A stretch of 64,000 nt of DNA from Paraburkholderia kururiensis (lineage in GTDB: Bacteria > Pseudomonadota > Gammaproteobacteria > Burkholderiales > Burkholderiaceae): positions 2,356,001-2,420,000 of the forward strand of contig NZ_CP139965.1 of the NCBI RefSeq assembly GCF_034424375.1, given 5' to 3'. Numbering within the stretch: position 1 is the stretch's first letter; the number at the start of each line of letters is the position of its first letter. Below the pieces are notes generated by a model, which saw only the letters and a list, made by a program, of their open reading frames with translations, was not told the DNA's origin and searched no databases. Shown here one piece after another: positions 63,585 through 64,000 of this stretch. The translations under genes were made by a program, and so were the position numbers.

Positions 63585-64000
63585 ATGTCGTTTTCACCAG
63601 GCACTTCACAGGCCGCCGGCCACGGCGACGTTGCTGCGACGGCCCCTTCCGCTGATCCTTCCGCCGCTGCGGGTCCTGTCGAACAGGGCGCATCCACGTC
63701 CCTGCTCTCGCGCGTCACGTCGGCCATCACAACTTCGCGCGAAGGCGCGTTCGCCACACTCGGTCCCACCTTCATGACACGGCTGCCCGCGGCGCCCTTG
63801 CCGCAGCCCTACGTCGTGGGCTTTTCGGAAGATACGGCACGGCTGCTCGGATTCGATCCCGCCGTCGTGCAGGACCCGGGCTTCGCCGCCTGGTTCAGCG
63901 GCAGTCCCACGCGCGACTGGCCCGATCATGCGATGCCCTACGCGTCCGTTTATTCAGGACACCAGTTCGGCGTATGGGCCGGGCAGCTCGGCGACGGGCG
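63585..64000 (+). CDS. selO: Protein adenylyltransferase SelO, N-terminal part (truncated by window edge)
   Basis: The frame is open for 138 codons from ATG 63585 to the end. After an Ala/Pro/Ser-rich leader of about 45 residues comes GAFATLGPTFMTRLPAAPLP, FSEDTARLLGFDP and then YASVYSGHQFGVWAGQLGDG, the unmistakable start of the SelO (YdiU) pseudokinase fold. SelO transfers AMP to protein Ser, Thr or Tyr in redox stress. The catalytic section is beyond the window. It is divergent from the acyl-CoA synthetase gene, with 231 bp between. Confidence 0.93.
   Translation, partial: MSFSPGTSQAAGHGDVAATAPSADPSAAAGPVEQGASTSLLSRVTSAITTSREGAFATLGPTFMTRLPAAPLPQPYVVGFSEDTARLLGFDPAVVQDPGFAAWFSGSPTRDWPDHAMPYASVYSGHQFGVWAGQLGDG

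Overview
This 64 kb window comes from a high-GC betaproteobacterial chromosome. Gene content and order point to the family Burkholderiaceae, most like Paraburkholderia, Trinickia or Caballeronia: a cepacian-type exopolysaccharide locus, a Tad pilus locus, a SYLF-domain lipoprotein, and an mltG-tmk-holB-tatD housekeeping string. The species cannot be fixed from the sequence alone. No rRNA, tRNA, CRISPR array or complete insertion sequence was seen.

Layout. (1) 1-4163, minus strand: the start of a Tad/Flp pilus operon, running flp pilin, cpaA prepilin peptidase, cpaB, secretin cpaC, lipoprotein cpaD and a truncated cpaE that leaves the left edge. (2) About 4.8-35.1 kb: one continuous cepacian-like exopolysaccharide locus. 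The part from galU to gmd corresponds to the set usually called bce-II (UDP-glucose pyrophosphorylase, two acyltransferases, a double-domain glycosyltransferase, a Wzx flippase, GDP-mannose 4,6-dehydratase). The part from 19.9 to 35.1 kb is the bce-I set in canonical order: bceK-J-I-H-G-F-E-D-C-B on the minus strand and bceA divergent on the plus strand. Together they cover precursor synthesis (bceA, bceC, galU, gmd), priming (bceB), chain assembly (bceG, H, J, K and the fused enzyme), flipping (Wzx), polymerisation (bceI), chain control and export (bceF, bceD, bceE) and acyl decoration. Three extra secreted proteins sit among them: two paralogous beta-propeller-like proteins, and an SGNH hydrolase whose start overlaps the stop of an acyltransferase gene.

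(3) 35.3-36.5 kb: a protein that joins a transposase-derived DUF4096-like domain to a long tail I do not recognise, preceded by a palindrome-rich region. (4) 37-46 kb: small stress or envelope genes (YciI, PsiF-repeat protein, a two-span membrane protein, a SYLF lipoprotein), then a minus-strand group with a GT4 glycosyltransferase, an ABC-type ATPase, trehalose-6-phosphate synthase (otsA) and an MscS channel, which suggests an osmotic or envelope stress theme. (5) 46-53.5 kb: ankyrin protein, tatD, an acetyltransferase, holB, tmk and mltG, with ygfZ and an NRDE protein divergent. (6) 53.3-63.4 kb: a minus-strand lipid-catabolism run: acyl-CoA ligase, a FadB/FadJ-type multifunctional enzyme, nicotinamidase-like hydrolase, thiolase, Dabb protein, PaaI thioesterase, MDR oxidoreductase, SDR and an alpha/beta hydrolase. 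(7) The right edge holds the 5' end of selO.

The points most worth a second look are the beta-propeller pair (one copy carries a canonical EF-hand loop), the acyltransferase/SGNH pair, the DUF4096 fusion with its palindromic upstream region, the CGGTA palindromes between bceA and bceB, and two sets of 12-bp tandem repeats.
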